Origin: Deltaproteobacteria bacterium
Lineage (GTDB): Bacteria; Desulfobacterota; Desulfarculia; Adiutricales; Adiutricaceae
NCBI GenBank assembly: GCA_031267005.1
Contig: JAIRZX010000416.1
Span: 1-5,097 of the forward strand
Reading direction: 5' to 3'
Length of the DNA stretch: 5,097 bases
Translations under genes and position numbers: made by a program
The notes under the pieces: generated by a model
Databases searched by the model: none
Told to the model about the DNA's origin: nothing
The model's input: only the letters and a program-made list of their open reading frames with translations
Shown: positions 4,736 to 5,097 of the stretch, piece by piece
How the letters are laid out: each line of letters opens with the position of its first letter
How positions within the stretch are numbered: the first letter of the stretch is position 1

Positions 4736-5097
4736 TTGCGCGGCCAGGAACGCAAGGGCCCGCGCCCGGAGCTCCTCGCGAGGTCCCACGTGGACGTGGT
4801 CCTGGTTGAACCCCAGAAGTCCGAGAACATCGGGGGTTGCGCCAGGGCCATGGCCAACACGGGCCTGGGCCGCCTCGTCCTGGTGCGCCCTCGCACGTCC
4901 CGCCCCGAACTCATGGAGGCCGCTGCGACGCGGCTCGGCGAAGGCATCCTCAAAAACGCCAAAGTCTGCCCCACCCTCCGGGAGGCCCTGGCCCCTTACC
5001 CGGTGACGGTCGCCGCCACGGCGCGGGCGGGTTCCCAGCGGGGCGCCCCCCTGTCCCCCAGGACGCTCGCCCCCGAACTCCTGCGCCCGGCGCCGGG
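4736..5097 (+). CDS. RNA 2'-O-methyltransferase, SPOUT class, TrmJ/TrmH-like (5' part)
   Basis: The frame runs off the window end; 120 codons are present. The product would transfer a methyl group from S-adenosylmethionine to a ribose 2'-OH in tRNA or rRNA. The evidence is DVVLVEPQKSENIGGCARAM (residues 20-39 from the TTG), then NTGLGRLVLVRP. This is SPOUT motif 1, with the conserved N31, G33 and R37, the Arg being the one expected at the active site of TrmH-type enzymes. A helical, Ala-rich stretch and VTVAATAR follow, matching the second strand of the fold. The knotted C-terminal SAM-binding part is outside the window. I prefer the TTG at 4736 because GGAG lies eight bases upstream. The GTG at 4790 would start the protein at MDVVLVEP, closer to the usual TrmJ N-terminus, and cannot be excluded. 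TrmJ is the best guess from the VVLVEP...N-I-G start; TrmH or a group-1 relative is possible. There is no terminator before it, so it probably shares the potD-like transcript. Confidence 0.82.
   Translation, partial: MRGQERKGPRPELLARSHVDVVLVEPQKSENIGGCARAMANTGLGRLVLVRPRTSRPELMEAAATRLGEGILKNAKVCPTLREALAPYPVTVAATARAGSQRGAPLSPRTLAPELLRPAP

Noticed and set aside
4498..4974. Minus-strand frame across the potD-like end and the methyltransferase start
   Set aside because: It lies antisense to two recognisable proteins and has no recognisable motif itself.
4806..5006. Shifted plus frame inside the methyltransferase gene
   Set aside because: The SPOUT motif is in the other frame; this one is Pro/Arg/Ser-rich and unrelated to any motif.

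Overview
The window looks like a piece of a chromosome from a high-GC Gram-negative bacterium. Two genes are ordinary housekeeping genes: a periplasmic polyamine-binding protein with a Sec signal peptide, and the start of a SPOUT-class RNA methyltransferase. Both are strongly GC-biased at third codon positions. I cannot name the organism. The style is compatible with Desulfobacterota or another GC-rich proteobacterium-like lineage, but that is a weak inference.

Layout: (1) 1-110 is a short leader with two adjacent stem-loops, the second of which buries the purine-rich Shine-Dalgarno-like stretch of the next gene. (2) 111-1865 encodes a 584-residue protein I cannot assign to a named family. 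It has a helical N-terminal half with a repeated F-[RK]-G-x-x-L motif, then a charged coiled coil, then a C-terminal domain that reads clearly as a TerY-like von Willebrand A (vWA) fold in which every metal-binding (MIDAS) motif is degenerate. (3) A 48-codon ORF overlaps its stop codon in a TAATG junction and may be the broken start of a second gene. (4) 2012-3654 has no convincing intact gene. It begins with a sharply AT-rich island holding a long imperfect inverted repeat (2241-2350). It continues as GC-rich sequence with several palindromes and hairpins, a broken lysine-rich reading frame on the minus strand (2902-3276) and two small tandem repeats. It ends in a leader with a plausible sigma70-type promoter. 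(5) 3655-4719 is a PotD-like polyamine-binding protein. (6) 4736 to the window end is the 5' part of a TrmJ/TrmH-like 2'-O-methyltransferase, 16 bases downstream and probably co-transcribed.

The right part (promoter, potD-like gene, methyltransferase gene) reads as core genome. The left part reads as accessory sequence: an unusual multidomain protein related to the vWA proteins of TerY-type stress or conflict systems, followed by decayed or non-coding DNA of very different composition. No potA, potB or potC gene is visible next to the potD-like gene. No CRISPR array, tRNA, rRNA, transposase or integrase was recognised.

The most interesting object is the vWA-like protein. It keeps the fold signature but has lost the MIDAS residues, and it may have had a translationally coupled partner that is now broken at a G6 run. 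It may be a scaffold or a regulatory pseudo-receptor, or it may be a gene in decay. The sequence alone does not decide between these.
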